Source of the DNA: Saccharomyces paradoxus
Taxonomy: Eukaryota; Ascomycota; Saccharomycetes; Saccharomycetales; Saccharomycetaceae
Direction of reading: 5' to 3'
NCBI RefSeq assembly: GCF_002079055.1
Contig: NC_047497.1
Span: 540,501-604,500 of the forward strand
Length of the DNA stretch: 64,000 bases
Shown: one piece after another, positions 39,902-52,194 of the stretch
Position numbering within the stretch: the stretch's first letter is position 1
Layout: every line of letters begins with the position of its first letter
The notes under the pieces: generated by a model
Told to the model about the DNA's origin: nothing
The model's input: only the letters and a program-made list of their open reading frames with translations
The model's database searches: none
Program-made: the position numbers and the translations under genes

Positions 39902-40252
39902 AGATGTTCCATACCTCAGGTCATCACCATTTCATGGGTCGCTTAACCGAAAACATCAGAAGCAACCTCTAACGGCGATGGTTTTAAAGATGGATTACCT
40001 CAATACCAATAGTTAGACTATTCGGAACCGAAGATTTATCTACGATACTCTTTATCCTTCTTCTATCTTCACCTGAAATAACTTATTAAAAATAAACTAA
40101 GCCAAAGAAAAGAAAAGAAAAATTTCAATAAAAGAAAGCCATTGTAACGGTTTTGGAAGTAAAAATAGGTTAAAGGTTCGTCAAAAGACAAACCTGGCTC
40201 CTATAAACCGCCGAACAATAGGCCCCCTAAAGCATCACAAATTTGTTATGCT
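39902..40252 (-). ncRNA. SNR42: Probable H/ACA snoRNA (snR42-like)
   Basis: S. cerevisiae has the ~351-base H/ACA snoRNA snR42, which guides a 25S rRNA pseudouridylation, in the KTR2-TFA2 spacer as I remember. In this 705-base spacer the minus strand shows a suitable unit. It has an ACA three bases from a possible 3' end (ACA at 39905-39907), candidate H boxes of the ANANNA form (AGAGTA, AGATAA), a hairpin at the 5' end (AAAGCAT pairing ATGCTTT, 40229-40254) and a paired AAAACCATC/GATGTTTT in the 3' half. A minus-strand TATA box, TATAAAAG at 40336-40343, lies 84 bases before the proposed 5' end. Ends are approximate, and the strand is my inference. Confidence 0.55.
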
Positions 40253-40335
40253 TTTCTGAAGGGAAGTAATACACACACACTAAAAATTTTCGAACAGGAA
40301 ATTCTTTTGTTAGTAGTAACTGCTATAGCTTCTGG

Positions 40336-40343
40336 CTTTTATA
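40336..40343 (-). promoter_or_regulatory. TATA box for the snoRNA candidate
   Basis: TATAAAAG on the minus strand, 84 bases before the proposed RNA 5' end and pointing away from TFA2, so it does not serve TFA2. Confidence 0.45.
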
Positions 40344-40545
40344 GTCAAAATATTCCATGCGAGAAGAAAAAAGAAAAGTGCCAGCGAACTTCGGGTAAGA
40401 AGTTTACTTATGAATCAGGGCAAAAGAACTAATAAGAAGTGGACTAAATACAGAAATAATATGCTCTGCAGACACAAAACAGTCATATACGAACCTCTTT
40501 TACACCAGACAGTACGTGCGATTTGGAAAATACTGAGTGTTTGCG

Positions 40546-41532
40546 ATGAGTAAAAACAGAGATCCTCTGCTGGCTAATCTGAACGCCTTCAAAAGCAAAG
40601 TGAAGTCTGCCCCAGTAATCGCACCCGCTAAAGTTGGACAGAAGAAGACTAACGACACAGTTATTACCATAGATGGAAACACTAGGAAGAGAACAGCTTC
40701 CGAACGTGCGCAAGAGAACGGTTTGAAATCTGCGAAGAATCCTGTATTAGCGGATATCAAGAAAGAAGCTGGAAGTAATAGCTCTAATGCCATTACGCTA
40801 GATGACGATGACGATGACGAAGATTTTGGTAGCTCTCCTTCAAAGAAAGTGAGGCCCGGTTCTATTGCTGCTGCTGCTTTACAGGCCAATCAAACAGATA
40901 TTTCCAAGAGTCATGATTCTTCAAAGTTACTTTGGGCCACGGAATACATTCAAAAGAAAGGTAAGCCCGTGTTGGTCAGTGAATTATTGGACTACTTGTC
41001 GATGAAGAAAGATGACAAGGTTATTGAACTTTTAAAGAAATTGGATAGGATTGAATTTGACCCCAAAAAAGGAACTTTCAAGTACCTTTCCACTTACGAT
41101 GTTCATTCCCCTTCGGAACTTCTGAAGTTGTTACGTTCACAAGTAACGTTCAAAGGTATATCCTGCAAAGACTTGAAAGATGGTTGGCCGCAATGTGATG
41201 AAACGATTAACCAACTAGAGGAAGACAGCAAGATCTTAGTGTTAAGGACTAAAAAGGATAAGACTCCAAGATACGTTTGGTATAATAGCGGTGGTAATTT
41301 GAAATGTATCGACGAGGAGTTTGTTAAAATGTGGGAAAATGTACAATTACCGCAGTTTGCAGAATTACCAAGAAAGCTGCAAGATTTAGGTTTAAAACCT
41401 GCTAGTGTCGATCCTGCAACTATCAAAAGACAAACAAAGAGAGTTGAAGTTAAGAAGAAGAGACAAAGAAAGGGTAAGATTACTAACACTCATATGACTG
41501 GTATCTTAAAAGATTATTCCCACAGGGTATGA
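40546..41532 (+). CDS. TFA2: TFIIE small subunit Tfa2
   Basis: A 328-residue beta subunit of the general transcription factor TFIIE, which with Tfa1 stabilises promoter opening and recruits TFIIH to RNA polymerase II. An N-terminal disordered region (to about 120) contains an acidic patch. Two winged-helix domains follow (about 125-190 and 195-260: LLWATEYIQKKGKPVLVSELLDY and the FKGISCKDLKDGWPQC region). The C-terminus is strongly basic (KRVEVKKKRQRKGKI) as in other TFIIE beta proteins. The ATG at 40546 gives MSKNRDPLL; codons upstream are non-ATG. It converges with LAS1, 137 bases apart. Confidence 0.97.
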   Translation: MSKNRDPLLANLNAFKSKVKSAPVIAPAKVGQKKTNDTVITIDGNTRKRTASERAQENGLKSAKNPVLADIKKEAGSNSSNAITLDDDDDDEDFGSSPSKKVRPGSIAAAALQANQTDISKSHDSSKLLWATEYIQKKGKPVLVSELLDYLSMKKDDKVIELLKKLDRIEFDPKKGTFKYLSTYDVHSPSELLKLLRSQVTFKGISCKDLKDGWPQCDETINQLEEDSKILVLRTKKDKTPRYVWYNSGGNLKCIDEEFVKMWENVQLPQFAELPRKLQDLGLKPASVDPATIKRQTKRVEVKKKRQRKGKITNTHMTGILKDYSHRV

Positions 41533-41669
41533 GTTTGCTCTGGTTAAATCATTTTCGTTTGCATATTAGATTAAAGAGACCATGATTTTATATACATATG
41601 CATGTTAAGGTGCAGCATACAATCAGCTTTATAGTCTACTACGTATTTATAAAGAGCATTGAACACAGG

Positions 41670-43175
41670 TTACAAGACACCGAAGGGTTTAGACTCCCAA
41701 TTTTGTGCCCTTGACCAATTTTTTATAAGCGTATCTTCGTCCTCCTCTTCCTTATTTTTTTTACTCACTCTACCGGAACTGCTCATTCTCCGTTTCAAAG
41801 ACGCCAAATCGCCTAGTATATCATTGGTATCAGCCTTCAAAGTGGGACTGGCTTCCTTCCCCATTGGAAGGGGATCTTTCTCTGCAGGAATAAGATCATA
41901 AAGCTTTATTTCACCTTCATTAAACCTCAGTGATAAATTTTCTATGTTTTCCTTCAGTTTCGTCTCGATTTCCATTGTGCTATCAACTTGTCTCTTGCGT
42001 TTTTTGTTTCTCCATGAATTCCCCCCAACCTTTTCAGTCTCTAGTTTAGCTAGCATAGATTGGCAAAAATATAATATCAGGTATGACGCATTTTCATCGA
42101 TGAGTTTCTCCCAATTTTGCCACTTGTTTTTAACGTTTTTGTTGTTAAGATTATTTATTAAAACATCTAGCAGTCTTTTCTGCAGTTCTTTCCAGACGTT
42201 AAATTTCTTTTTCAAGGTTGTTGTTGTGTTGCTACCCTCTTGTTGGGTTCTGTAATTCCTAGCTACCCACTCAAGTATCTTCCAGTCAAAATTGTTCAAA
42301 TTGAGCATTAACACTTTGAGCAAAAGGGGGTCATAATTGCTGAAAAATTTCTCGAGGAATGCATTGTGATAAATGGATAATTTCCAAAGTTCTTGCCATT
42401 GACCCAAATTTTCTCTGATCATAGTTTCTGATGAACATGCGTGTGATCCCTTTTTTTTTCCAGCATCGTAATTCACCAAATCATCCCCAGAAAAGTTACT
42501 ACTTGTGATTAAACTATCGCTTGCATTCTCCCACACCCACTTGTGTTCTAGAAACTCATTTCTAAGTCGCTTCCACTTATCAAGTGTTTTAGTTAGTGAC
42601 TCCATATACCTCTCCAGTTTGTCATTTCTTCCGTACCCGTAGCCAGTATCGTTATCATCTGAATCATCCTTGTCATCTTCTAATTCCTCATCATTCCAGT
42701 AGTGGTTATATAGCCAAGACAGCGCTTCATTGGCAGCCCAACGAAGCATTTCTAATCCAGGCAAATCTCTCTCATGCGTACCCCAGTGTCTCAAGTCCAC
42801 AAACCAGGACGGTAGTCCAACCTTGGCAGCTAATGTGTGTAGGGGAATAGCAAATTGAGACTGTTGCGTTGGATCCAATAAACCATTGACAAACCGAATC
42901 AAAGCCATTACATACGATAACCGGATAGGAACAGAATCCTGATGCACTCTCGAACACGTTTCTTTTTCGTCTAGCAGTACAGCACATGTTATTTGCGCCG
43001 TAGAGTCCACTACATGAGGTAAATATTGTGAACCTTTAAGACGGTAGCTCTGTACTCTTTGGACAGCGCGCTGTCGCTTATCTTCCATAGTGCCTTTGCT
43101 TCTTGGGTAAAACCAAACTTTTAGTTCCTCTAGTTCAGCATAATCTCTCCATGGAACAATTCGTGGCGGTATCAT
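41670..43175 (-). CDS. LAS1: Pre-rRNA endonuclease Las1
   Basis: A 501-residue subunit of the Las1-Grc3 complex that cuts ITS2 at the C2 site between 5.8S and 25S rRNA; it is essential in S. cerevisiae. The N-terminal HEPN nuclease domain (about 1-165) has the RHxxTH catalytic motif as RHWGTH, within WFVDLRHWGTHERDLP. An acidic segment follows (ELEDDKDDSDDND). The helical middle and a basic, polar C-terminus that in known structures contacts Grc3 complete it. Length is within one residue of the S. cerevisiae protein I remember. It diverges from OAF3 over 250 bases. Confidence 0.96.
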   Translation of the reverse strand: MIPPRIVPWRDYAELEELKVWFYPRSKGTMEDKRQRAVQRVQSYRLKGSQYLPHVVDSTAQITCAVLLDEKETCSRVHQDSVPIRLSYVMALIRFVNGLLDPTQQSQFAIPLHTLAAKVGLPSWFVDLRHWGTHERDLPGLEMLRWAANEALSWLYNHYWNDEELEDDKDDSDDNDTGYGYGRNDKLERYMESLTKTLDKWKRLRNEFLEHKWVWENASDSLITSSNFSGDDLVNYDAGKKKGSHACSSETMIRENLGQWQELWKLSIYHNAFLEKFFSNYDPLLLKVLMLNLNNFDWKILEWVARNYRTQQEGSNTTTTLKKKFNVWKELQKRLLDVLINNLNNKNVKNKWQNWEKLIDENASYLILYFCQSMLAKLETEKVGGNSWRNKKRKRQVDSTMEIETKLKENIENLSLRFNEGEIKLYDLIPAEKDPLPMGKEASPTLKADTNDILGDLASLKRRMSSSGRVSKKNKEEEDEDTLIKNWSRAQNWESKPFGVL

Positions 43176-43425
43176 TAGGTCTCCCTAAATAGCTCTTTTT
43201 GCTCTGTTTTCTAGGACCGCCTTTTGCCAATTTATGCATATTCCAGTGTTTTTTTCTCTTTAGCGATTGCGATGAGCTTATTAACTCTGTACATTCGGGT
43301 AATTTTTTGGTGTAACAATAAGTCACGAATTTATCATCACGATCTTGCATTGTCATAAGTCTATGACTTAGAGAATGGCATTTTCAACCGATTGCTACCA
43401 GACTTAGTTGACGGCTAATCTCAGA

Positions 43426-46023
43426 ATGGGATATGAATCCCAAGTGAGGGCAAAAAAACGACATAGAATTACTGTGGTATGCACTAATTGCAAAAAAAGG
43501 AAAAGTAAATGCGATCGAACAAAACCATGTGGAACATGCGTACGACTGGGAGATATGGACAGCTGTGTCTATTTCACTGATAGCTCTGGACAACCAGAAA
43601 CCAGTTCCACTTTGAATGATATTGAGCCTCTGAGGAAACAAACAAGCCCTCTGGAACGAATAAGTCCAGGGTTCACTAAGAAAAGAAGATCCTCACCGCC
43701 AAGGCAAAATGAAGGTTACTGGCAAAGAGCACAGGAACTCGGAAGGCGATCATCAGGGTATTATCTACCGGTTTATGAAGAAACTCCATTTTTTATTGAC
43801 CTAGTCCCTAATGGGTTTTATTTAGAAACCAAGAGATCTGCTGATAATTTATTTGGTCTCTTCACGGATAGAGCAATTGAAAACCGTGATCCTTATCTGC
43901 AAGCAATGGTAACATTTAGAAGTATCGCAATCAAAAAAATGATGGGTAAATTAGGAAACAATGGCAATAATGTGAAAAACGGAAGCTTGCCTAAATCTTT
44001 TGAGGCTTTATCCACTTTCGATGCTGATGACGAACTTCATAATAGCAATGATATTCTTGATAAGGGCAATAACTTCCGCATGCATCAGACGATCCACAAG
44101 TCGTTGTTTAATAAATTTGCCCAATACAGAGAAAATAATGCCACAAAATTTAGCGATAACTCTGAAGCTATTTCAGCAAAGGACTATTTGCCCCCTTTGA
44201 AAATATTAGAAAGAGAGGTTTTGGTCCTTTTTGAAGAAAAAATTTACAACATGATACCGATTTTTGATATGAAAATTCTGCGTCATGAAATAACGGTTTT
44301 TTATGAAAACGTAGTTGATAAAGGGAAGCCAATTTCAATAAAGAATTACGATCATATGGTTTTCTGCATAATTTTGTTGATCATTAAAATATGCCGGCTT
44401 TCTGTCCAGTTTTCGAAACTAACGCCATATATATACCCGGTCCTCCAAGAAATTGATACATCCAAGTTTTTAGCTCTTGTTAAACACTATTTGTTTGAAA
44501 CGAAGGTTCTCAGAAAATGTAACCTGTTACAATTGCAATGTTTAATATTACTAAGGTTCTTACACTGGTGTGCTCCTGAAGATGGCGATGGAGCTGAGAC
44601 TCAATATTGTCAAGTATTAATGGGAACAATAATATCATCGTGTAAAGAAATGGGCATTAATTGGTATTGCTTTTCTCATCCCGAAAAATATTCATTTAAA
44701 ATAAACCGATGTACAAGACCCTCGTACGATATAATGAAACCTAGTGATTATATATCAGTTTTCAGAAAGATATGGAGCTACGTTCTATTTTGGGACAGGA
44801 AGATGTGTTTTATCAGTGGTGAAGAATGTCAAATTGGGAAAACCTTGCAGTGTCATTTCAAAGAAGAAGTATATTCAGCCACATCGTACATGCGAATGTT
44901 ACCACTGGATAGCCTGATGAAAAAGATAAACGATACGCTGAACGATGACCCAGGAAATGTAGATTTGAACTTATTACGCCTACTAATAAGCGATTTGAAA
45001 AGAAACTTTCACATTCTAAAAAACTTGTCAAGAGATCAGAAAGAAACAAGGGGCCATTTTAATTTTGAAATGGAATGGATTATTGATTTATTCTCATTGA
45101 GTTTATTGCACGGAGAAATGATCTTTTATGAATATGACTGCAATATTACAGAATTTTACAAGAGTTTCCAAGATTTGTGGGATATGATCATTCATATTTC
45201 ACAGAAGTGCCATGATTACTTTTTTAACAGTGATGCCTTAGAGGTAGATTCATTGGCCAAGTTTTATACTAATCGAATTGTGGAAATTGTTGCCAACAAA
45301 GTTTTGGTCATTGTTCCGGCATTCATTCTGAGGGCAGACCGCATCAAAACAATTCAGTATGCTGACAAAAAGAAGATGGTGGAATTTCTTTATGGAGTCT
45401 CTTCTGTGTATTTTAACGAATTTGGCTTTGAGTACTATCGTTGTTTCAGAAAAATGTTCACAGCCAAAATAACCTACAAGATTTTGAATCGCTCATGTGA
45501 AAAAGATGCATGGAGAATCATCCTAAAATTTTTGCTGAACGAATTAGCACTAGAAGACAACGGTGACAGTTGTATGGATTACAAAGATATGAGATTAAAG
45601 GACATTTGTACAATGATATTGGAATTTCAGGAGACAGTACAAAAATATGATGGATATAGGCCAGATATTCTAAGTATATGGAACAACGAGTTTTATCCCA
45701 TAGGTAAATACAACGATGATATGACGGGTTTTAATTTTCAGATGCGTATAAAAGAAATGCAGGAGTTCTTGGATATAGAAAAATATTCGGACAAGTTTAA
45801 TATTTTTTCATCCTTCTATGACCACGCCAGTTCACAATTAGCCAAACATACGGAAGCAGATACCAATGTTAGCATCGGCAATGAACAAGTAGCTGAAACT
45901 CCGCAAAAGGAACCAGTGCATCAACCTGTAGCACCGGCTTTGCCTGTCAATGATTTAATTGTCTCTGAGTTTGACGTGATTAAAGATATTTTTGATCCTG
46001 TGGATTTCGTATCGTTTTTTTAA
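43426..46023 (+). CDS. OAF3: Zinc cluster transcription factor Oaf3
   Basis: An 865-residue Zn2Cys6 regulator reported as a repressor in the oleate response network. The zinc cluster is at about residues 15-43: CTNCKKRKSKCDRTKPCGTC with a final Cys eight residues on, giving six cysteines in binuclear spacing. It is followed by a linker and a fungal transcription factor middle homology region (about 280-560, for example FLHWCAPEDGDGAETQYCQ). The C-terminus has an acidic, hydrophobic segment (DVIKDIFDPVDFVSFF), a possible activation or interaction region. The start ATG at 43426 gives MGYESQV; the frame upstream begins at TTG. It converges with PAM17. Confidence 0.94.
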   Translation: MGYESQVRAKKRHRITVVCTNCKKRKSKCDRTKPCGTCVRLGDMDSCVYFTDSSGQPETSSTLNDIEPLRKQTSPLERISPGFTKKRRSSPPRQNEGYWQRAQELGRRSSGYYLPVYEETPFFIDLVPNGFYLETKRSADNLFGLFTDRAIENRDPYLQAMVTFRSIAIKKMMGKLGNNGNNVKNGSLPKSFEALSTFDADDELHNSNDILDKGNNFRMHQTIHKSLFNKFAQYRENNATKFSDNSEAISAKDYLPPLKILEREVLVLFEEKIYNMIPIFDMKILRHEITVFYENVVDKGKPISIKNYDHMVFCIILLIIKICRLSVQFSKLTPYIYPVLQEIDTSKFLALVKHYLFETKVLRKCNLLQLQCLILLRFLHWCAPEDGDGAETQYCQVLMGTIISSCKEMGINWYCFSHPEKYSFKINRCTRPSYDIMKPSDYISVFRKIWSYVLFWDRKMCFISGEECQIGKTLQCHFKEEVYSATSYMRMLPLDSLMKKINDTLNDDPGNVDLNLLRLLISDLKRNFHILKNLSRDQKETRGHFNFEMEWIIDLFSLSLLHGEMIFYEYDCNITEFYKSFQDLWDMIIHISQKCHDYFFNSDALEVDSLAKFYTNRIVEIVANKVLVIVPAFILRADRIKTIQYADKKKMVEFLYGVSSVYFNEFGFEYYRCFRKMFTAKITYKILNRSCEKDAWRIILKFLLNELALEDNGDSCMDYKDMRLKDICTMILEFQETVQKYDGYRPDILSIWNNEFYPIGKYNDDMTGFNFQMRIKEMQEFLDIEKYSDKFNIFSSFYDHASSQLAKHTEADTNVSIGNEQVAETPQKEPVHQPVAPALPVNDLIVSEFDVIKDIFDPVDFVSFF

Positions 46024-46176
46024 AGTCAGATATAAGAGGAACATCGAATAATATTCAAACCTTTCCCTTCCTTCTTATTTCATTTCGACTTATTTAGTTG
46101 TGTTATATATGGTACTACTTTATTCATATATGTATATATACAGAGTTAAAGAAGAAAGAGAAGATCACACGTCCAA

Positions 46177-46770
46177 TCACAAAAATTCCTTAGCTTTCTT
46201 GGCGTAAGCGTGACAATCCCTTAACCATTGCTTGTATTCCTTTAGAGAGCCTATCTTCTCACCGTAATAATCTGGAACAGGATTACTGAAACTTTGAGAA
46301 GAGGCATCGACCCTGTTATTAATGATATGTTTTAAAAAATCTTTATTCTTGTTGTTGAATTGTGCCAATTGTTGGTTATGGGAAAGCTTGAAAACTTGCG
46401 AACCAACTATGGGACCCAATAGGTAACCTAGTGCACCAGAGGCTATTATCCCAGCAGAAATGACAGTTAATGGGTCGAATCCGAAAAGCATTTGAGTCGG
46501 GTCTATTTCCATCGTAGAAAGATAAGCCCATGAAACGTTACACCCCAAGAGAGCGGTAAACAGTGAAGAGCCAACATTGATTCTACGCTGTTGTTTTCTT
46601 AACTTGAAAAAATCAGACCATGTCAAGTTGGTGGAGTCTTGAAGGGATGCAGGCTGAGAATATGATCTTAAGGGTAATGCTGTGGTAGTCGAGCGCAACG
46701 CGGCAGCAGTGACAGATGGTTGACGGGCTAAAAGTCTTTGTGATGACAATCTAATGGCACTGGTAAACAT
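46177..46770 (-). CDS. PAM17: Mitochondrial import motor subunit Pam17
   Basis: A 197-residue inner-membrane subunit of the TIM23 presequence translocase-associated motor; it helps organise the Pam16-Pam18 module. The N-terminal ~40 residues are a presequence (basic, Ser/Thr/Ala-rich, no acidic residues). Two hydrophobic helices follow, around SSLFTALLGCNVSWAYL and LTVISAGIIASGALGYLLGP, then a matrix-facing hydrophilic tail ending in the WLRDCHAYAKKAKEFL helix. Length equals the orthologue. It converges with OAF3 (153 bases) and is followed upstream by CCP1 on the same strand. Confidence 0.96.
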   Translation of the reverse strand: MFTSAIRLSSQRLLARQPSVTAAALRSTTTALPLRSYSQPASLQDSTNLTWSDFFKLRKQQRRINVGSSLFTALLGCNVSWAYLSTMEIDPTQMLFGFDPLTVISAGIIASGALGYLLGPIVGSQVFKLSHNQQLAQFNNKNKDFLKHIINNRVDASSQSFSNPVPDYYGEKIGSLKEYKQWLRDCHAYAKKAKEFL

Positions 46771-46989
46771 TTTGAAGAGGCAGACAATGTTTGCTGGCTA
46801 TTCTTGCTATTCCCCCAGAACACAATTTCCCTTGTAGTGTGTTATACTACAGCTTTCCATTTTTTTTTAGACGTATTGTATTAACGTATTAGATGATATT
46901 CAAAACAAAGCACAAGCTTAAACAATAATAAATAAAATAAATAGATAAATAGTACGGGATACAACCAATAAATAGTTTTCCTCAGCGGC

Positions 46990-48772
<1,783 letters not shown>

Positions 48773-51004
48773 ATGTCTACTACCGCTGCCGATCATAACG
48801 CTACCAAATCTGTCCCACATGTACCTCAGACGTCCCGACGGTACAGGAACTCATATAATGGATTCGTGTACAATATCCATACGTGGCTCTATGATGTATC
48901 TGTATTTCTTTTTAATATTCTGTTCACTATTTTCTTCAGAGAAATTAAGATACGTGGGGCGTACAATGTTCCAGAAGTTGGGGTGCCTACCATTCTCGTG
49001 TGTGCCCCTCATGCAAATCAGTTCATCGACCCAGCCTTGGTAATGTCTCAAACTCGTTTGCTGAAGACGTCAGCGGGAAAGTCCCGGTCCAGAATGCCCT
49101 GCTTTGTCACTGCAGAGTCTAGCTTCAAGAAAAGATTCATCTCTCTATTTGGTCACGCTATGGGTGGTATCCCCGTACCTAGAATTCAGGACAACTTAAA
49201 GCCAGTGGATGAGAGTCTTGAGATTTACGCTCCGGACTTAAAGAACCACCCGGAAATTATAAAGGGTCGCTCTAAGAACCCGCATACCACTCCGGTGAAC
49301 TTCACAAAAAGGTTTTCTGTCAAGTCTTTACTTGGATTGCCCAACTACTTGAGTAACGCTCAAATTAAGGAAATTCCGGATGACGAAACAATAATCTTGT
49401 CCTCCCCCTTTAGAACGTCTAAATCAAAGGCGGTGGAGCTCTTGACTAATGGTACTAATTTTAAATATGCGGAGAAAATAGACAATACGGAAACTTTCCA
49501 GAGTGTTTTTGACCACTTGCATACGAAGGGCTGTGTAGGTATTTTCCCCGAAGGTGGTTCTCATGACCGTCCTTCGTTATTGCCCATCAAGGCAGGTGTT
49601 GCCATTATGGCTCTGGGCGCTGTAGCCGCCGACCCGAATATGAGAGTGGCGGTTGTGCCCTGTGGTTTGCATTATTTCCATAGAAATAAGTTCAGGTCTA
49701 GGGCTGTATTGGAATATGGTGAACCTATAATCGTAGATGGGAAATATGGCGAGATGTACAAAGACTCCCCCCGTGAGACCGTTTCCAAACTGTTAAAAAA
49801 GATCACGAATTCGCTGTTTTCCGTCACCGAAAATGCTCCAGATTACGATACTTTAATGGTCATTCAGGCTGCAAGAAGACTATATCAACCGGTAAAAGCC
49901 AGGCTTCCTCTGCCCGCTATTGTGGAAATCAACAGAAGACTACTTTTTGGTTATTCCAAATTTAAGGATGACCCAAGAATTATTCATTTAAAACAACTGG
50001 TTTATGACTATAACAGGAAATTAGATTTGGTGGGCTTGAAAGACCACCAAGTTATGCAATTGAAAACTACCAAATTAGAAGGCTTGAGATGTTTTGTAGT
50101 TTTGATTATTCGATTAATTAAGCTATCTGTTTTTGCTGCACTATCGTTACCAGGTTCCATTCTCTTCACTCCAATTTTCATTATTTGTCGTATATATTCT
50201 GAAAAGAAGGCCAAAGAGGGTTTGAAGAAATCATTGGTTAAGATCAAAGGTACCGATTTGTTAGCCACATGGAAGCTTATCGTGGCGCTAATATTGGCTC
50301 CAGTTCTATACGTCACCTACTCAATCTTATTGATTATCTTGGCGAGGAAGCAACACTATTGTCGCATTTGGCTTCCCTCCACTAACCCACTCATACAATT
50401 CGTCTATTTTTACGCATTATTGGTTTTCACTACATACTCCTCTTTGAAAACAGGTGAAATTGGTGTGGACCTTTTCAAATCTTTAAGGCCGCTTTTCGTT
50501 TCCATTGTTTACCCCGGTAAAAAGATCGAAGAGATTCAAACAACAAGAAAGAATTTAAGTTTGGAATTGACCGCTGTTTGTAACGATTTAGGGCCACTGG
50601 TCTTTCCTGATTACGATAAATTGGCGACTGAGATTTTCTCTAAAAGGGATGGCTATGATGTTTGTTCTGATACAGAGTCGTCTATAAGCCGTATGAGCGC
50701 TCAATCTAGAAGTCGTTCATCTTCTATACATTCTATTGGGTCACAAGCCTCTAACGCGCTATCAAGGGTGAATTCAAGAGGCTCATTGACCGATATTCCA
50801 ATTTTCTCTGATGCTAGGCAAGGTCAATGGAAAAGTGAAGGTGAAACTAGTGAGGACGAGGATGAATTTGATGAGAAAATTTCTGGGACTGTAGAAACCG
50901 CACAAAATTCCGATTCAAACAAGGAAAACAGTCGCGATACAGATATATCTTCGAAGATTGCTTCACTGGTGAGACAAAAAAGAGAACACGAAAAGAAGGA
51001 ATGA
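48773..51004 (+). CDS. GPT2: Glycerol-3-phosphate/dihydroxyacetone phosphate acyltransferase Gpt2
   Basis: A 743-residue ER/lipid-droplet membrane enzyme (also called Gat1) that makes lysophosphatidic or acyl-dihydroxyacetone phosphate, the first step of glycerolipid synthesis; paralogue of Sct1. PlsC-type acyltransferase motifs are visible: CAPHANQFIDP (HX4D, motif I), GIPVPR, FPEGGSHDRPSLLP (motif III) and VVPCGLHYFHR. Hydrophobic segments appear before the catalytic motifs and in the region 440-570. The C-terminal ~120 residues are Ser-rich and acidic (SISRMSAQSRSRSSS, SEGETSEDEDEFDEK), fitting known phosphoregulation. Length equals the orthologue. It converges with BET3, 169 bases apart. 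Confidence 0.97.
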   Translation: MSTTAADHNATKSVPHVPQTSRRYRNSYNGFVYNIHTWLYDVSVFLFNILFTIFFREIKIRGAYNVPEVGVPTILVCAPHANQFIDPALVMSQTRLLKTSAGKSRSRMPCFVTAESSFKKRFISLFGHAMGGIPVPRIQDNLKPVDESLEIYAPDLKNHPEIIKGRSKNPHTTPVNFTKRFSVKSLLGLPNYLSNAQIKEIPDDETIILSSPFRTSKSKAVELLTNGTNFKYAEKIDNTETFQSVFDHLHTKGCVGIFPEGGSHDRPSLLPIKAGVAIMALGAVAADPNMRVAVVPCGLHYFHRNKFRSRAVLEYGEPIIVDGKYGEMYKDSPRETVSKLLKKITNSLFSVTENAPDYDTLMVIQAARRLYQPVKARLPLPAIVEINRRLLFGYSKFKDDPRIIHLKQLVYDYNRKLDLVGLKDHQVMQLKTTKLEGLRCFVVLIIRLIKLSVFAALSLPGSILFTPIFIICRIYSEKKAKEGLKKSLVKIKGTDLLATWKLIVALILAPVLYVTYSILLIILARKQHYCRIWLPSTNPLIQFVYFYALLVFTTYSSLKTGEIGVDLFKSLRPLFVSIVYPGKKIEEIQTTRKNLSLELTAVCNDLGPLVFPDYDKLATEIFSKRDGYDVCSDTESSISRMSAQSRSRSSSIHSIGSQASNALSRVNSRGSLTDIPIFSDARQGQWKSEGETSEDEDEFDEKISGTVETAQNSDSNKENSRDTDISSKIASLVRQKREHEKKE

Positions 51005-51173
51005 TTACAATTAAAAAATAAAAAATAGCATTTGGTAATGTTTGTACATAATATTATGAAAGTGACTACTGAAAAACATTAAAGGATAACATCTCTACGT
51101 AGGAAAAAAAATGTATACTTAAATAACGACAACAAAAATAACAAAAACTAGGATAAAAATGCTTACATGTCCA

Positions 51174-51755
51174 CTAATCTTCACCGATCGGTATTTCGTC
51201 CTTCAAAATTTTATTTAACTTGACCTTGATCTCCGTCTGAGAGTCGCCTCTCAAGATATCCGACACAAACCAGACATCACAATCCAACTGCACCATTTCA
51301 AGCGACCCCTTCAAAACACCACACAATATGTTGGAATACCAGAGCGATTTCATAGCGTCCATAGGCAACTCCACAAAATCAGCCAATGGATTTTCATCCA
51401 AGACTAATGAAAACGTGTCCTTATTGTGCGACCAGTTCGTTATATTGGGGGTGATGTTCAAAAATATCTTGAATGCACATTTACTTAGTACTTCACTTGT
51501 TTTCACTAAATTCTCACAGCGTGGCAACGCCGTCCTGGCCAAGAAATCCTCAATAAGTCTACACCCAATATTATAGCCCATGCTATACAAATGATCGTTC
51601 ACTTTGTTAAAGTCCCGCTCATTATCTTGACACAATTGTGCCACGATGGAACCATATGTTAGCGTAAATAGTTCTGTATTAATTTTTTCTGTCTTATTCT
51701 TCCAGATCTCTTCCCCCATGGCCTTTAAAGACCTCGATTGTGTGGTAGATACCAT
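51174..51755 (-). CDS. BET3: TRAPP core subunit Bet3
   Basis: A 193-residue core subunit of the TRAPP tethering complexes that act as exchange factors for Ypt1 in ER-Golgi traffic and autophagy. It has the compact alpha/beta TRAPP fold, and the conserved Cys80, which carries an acyl chain in known Bet3 structures, is present in ALPRCENLVKTSE. The C-terminal half ends in KLNKILKDEIPIGED. Length and sequence are almost unchanged from S. cerevisiae as I remember it. It diverges from MET1. Confidence 0.98.
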   Translation of the reverse strand: MVSTTQSRSLKAMGEEIWKNKTEKINTELFTLTYGSIVAQLCQDNERDFNKVNDHLYSMGYNIGCRLIEDFLARTALPRCENLVKTSEVLSKCAFKIFLNITPNITNWSHNKDTFSLVLDENPLADFVELPMDAMKSLWYSNILCGVLKGSLEMVQLDCDVWFVSDILRGDSQTEIKVKLNKILKDEIPIGED

Positions 51756-52194
51756 TTTTTGGGCCAGTTTTGGTTGCCAATGAGTACTTAAGGTTTCTTA
51801 CTTTGTACTCCTACCTTTACATCTATGGGGTAGACCCTACTATGGTCACCTATCCTCTGTCATTATATTATGTTTCAATAGGTTACCAAACCGGGTAACT
51901 GATAACGTTTTTAAGTAAGCTCTCTTTTTGGCTTGAAGCCTCTCAGGTATTAAATTTCTTGAGCTCTGTTTTCAATGGTATGCAGGTATACGTGTATTTA
52001 TTTACGTTCAATACTTTTTCCAATTCACATTTTGTGAGTCTACATTTATGCTCATAATAGCGGAATCATCACAACAGTAATAGTAGGAAAACATATTTTC
52101 TGTTTACGGTAATTGTTTCTCGACCTCTTTTTTTACGGTACGTCAAACTTTTAATCACTTTTCACGTTTTTTTCTTTCAGGAAATACCACTATG

